This document shows positions 43,993-44,013 of a stretch of 44,013 nucleotides of DNA, one piece after another (position 1 is the stretch's first letter; every line of letters begins with the position of its first letter). A program made the translations under genes and the position numbers. The notes under the pieces were generated by a model, which saw only the letters and a program-made list of their open reading frames with translations, was not told the DNA's origin and ran no database searches. Origin of the DNA: Arhodomonas aquaeolei DSM 8974 (GTDB lineage Bacteria > Pseudomonadota > Gammaproteobacteria > Nitrococcales > Nitrococcaceae); NCBI RefSeq assembly GCF_000374645.1, contig NZ_KB894800.1, positions 1 through 44,013 of the forward strand, written 5' to 3'.

Positions 43993-44013
43993 GTCGGCTG
44001 CCAGGAGCAGCCG
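43993..44013 (-). repeat. REP-A repeat cut by the window end
   Basis: GTCGGCTGC-CAGGA-GCAGCCG matches the REP-A hairpin on the minus strand. The head lies beyond the window. Confidence 0.75.

Overview
The window reads as chromosome from a G+C-rich gammaproteobacterium. The ordering and style of sucCD, pilSR, gspAB, dinB and an elongator tRNA-Met fit this, and an Ectothiorhodospiraceae/Chromatiales-type host is my guess (inference; no 16S or ribosomal protein gene is present). Most genes have very high G+C. The stretch at about 7.0-10.2 kb, and to a lesser degree 13.4-17.3 kb, is visibly richer in A+T and looks acquired.

Layout. 0.4-1.5 kb: a nucleotidyltransferase antitoxin of the MntA type, the wreck of its HEPN toxin partner, and a PilZ protein. 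1.9-3.5 kb: an ABC-class ATPase. 3.8-6.1 kb: a HicBA toxin-antitoxin module between a 163-bp copy of the dinB 5' end and the intact dinB gene. 6.4-10.0 kb: a type IV pilin gene behind a sigma-54 promoter, followed by a TMTC-like membrane glycosyltransferase and a GtrB/DPM1-like glycosyltransferase. This is probably a pilin glycosylation cassette. 10.2-23.3 kb: a surface-glycan island with two sulfotransferases, an ArnD-like deacetylase, GT2, Gfo/Idh/MocA, FkbM methyltransferase, ATP-grasp ligase, DegT aminotransferase, rmlA, rmlB, a WecB-like epimerase and a Wzx-type flippase. A 266-bp MITE-like element lies inside it. 23.4-23.9 kb: a second pilin gene, also with a sigma-54 promoter. 24-26.7 kb: a diguanylate cyclase, a permease split into two half-size paralogues, and a VapBC pair. 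27.3-28.1 kb: a small secreted protein and tRNA-Met. 28.6-33.4 kb: a DUF3141 protein and sucD/sucC. 33.5-36.4 kb: pilS-pilR, the two-component system expected to drive the sigma-54 pilin promoters. 36.4-37.3 kb: a tandem array with a 60-bp period. 37.3-43.8 kb: a zinc alcohol dehydrogenase, a candidate small RNA, a LysR regulator with an EamA transporter, and gspA-gspB.

How the parts fit together. PilS-PilR, two sigma-54 pilin promoters, a PilZ protein and a diguanylate cyclase give the window a type IV pilus/surface-behaviour theme. The glycan genes between the two pilin genes plausibly decorate pili and build a cell-surface polysaccharide containing a 4-amino-4,6-dideoxy sugar and sulfate.

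Intergenic DNA is crowded with palindromic repeats. Two families have a GTAG head followed by a hairpin, as in REP elements, and a third is built on CCCCTCTCCC-TTCAC-GGGAGAGGGG. No RAYT transposase is visible in the window.
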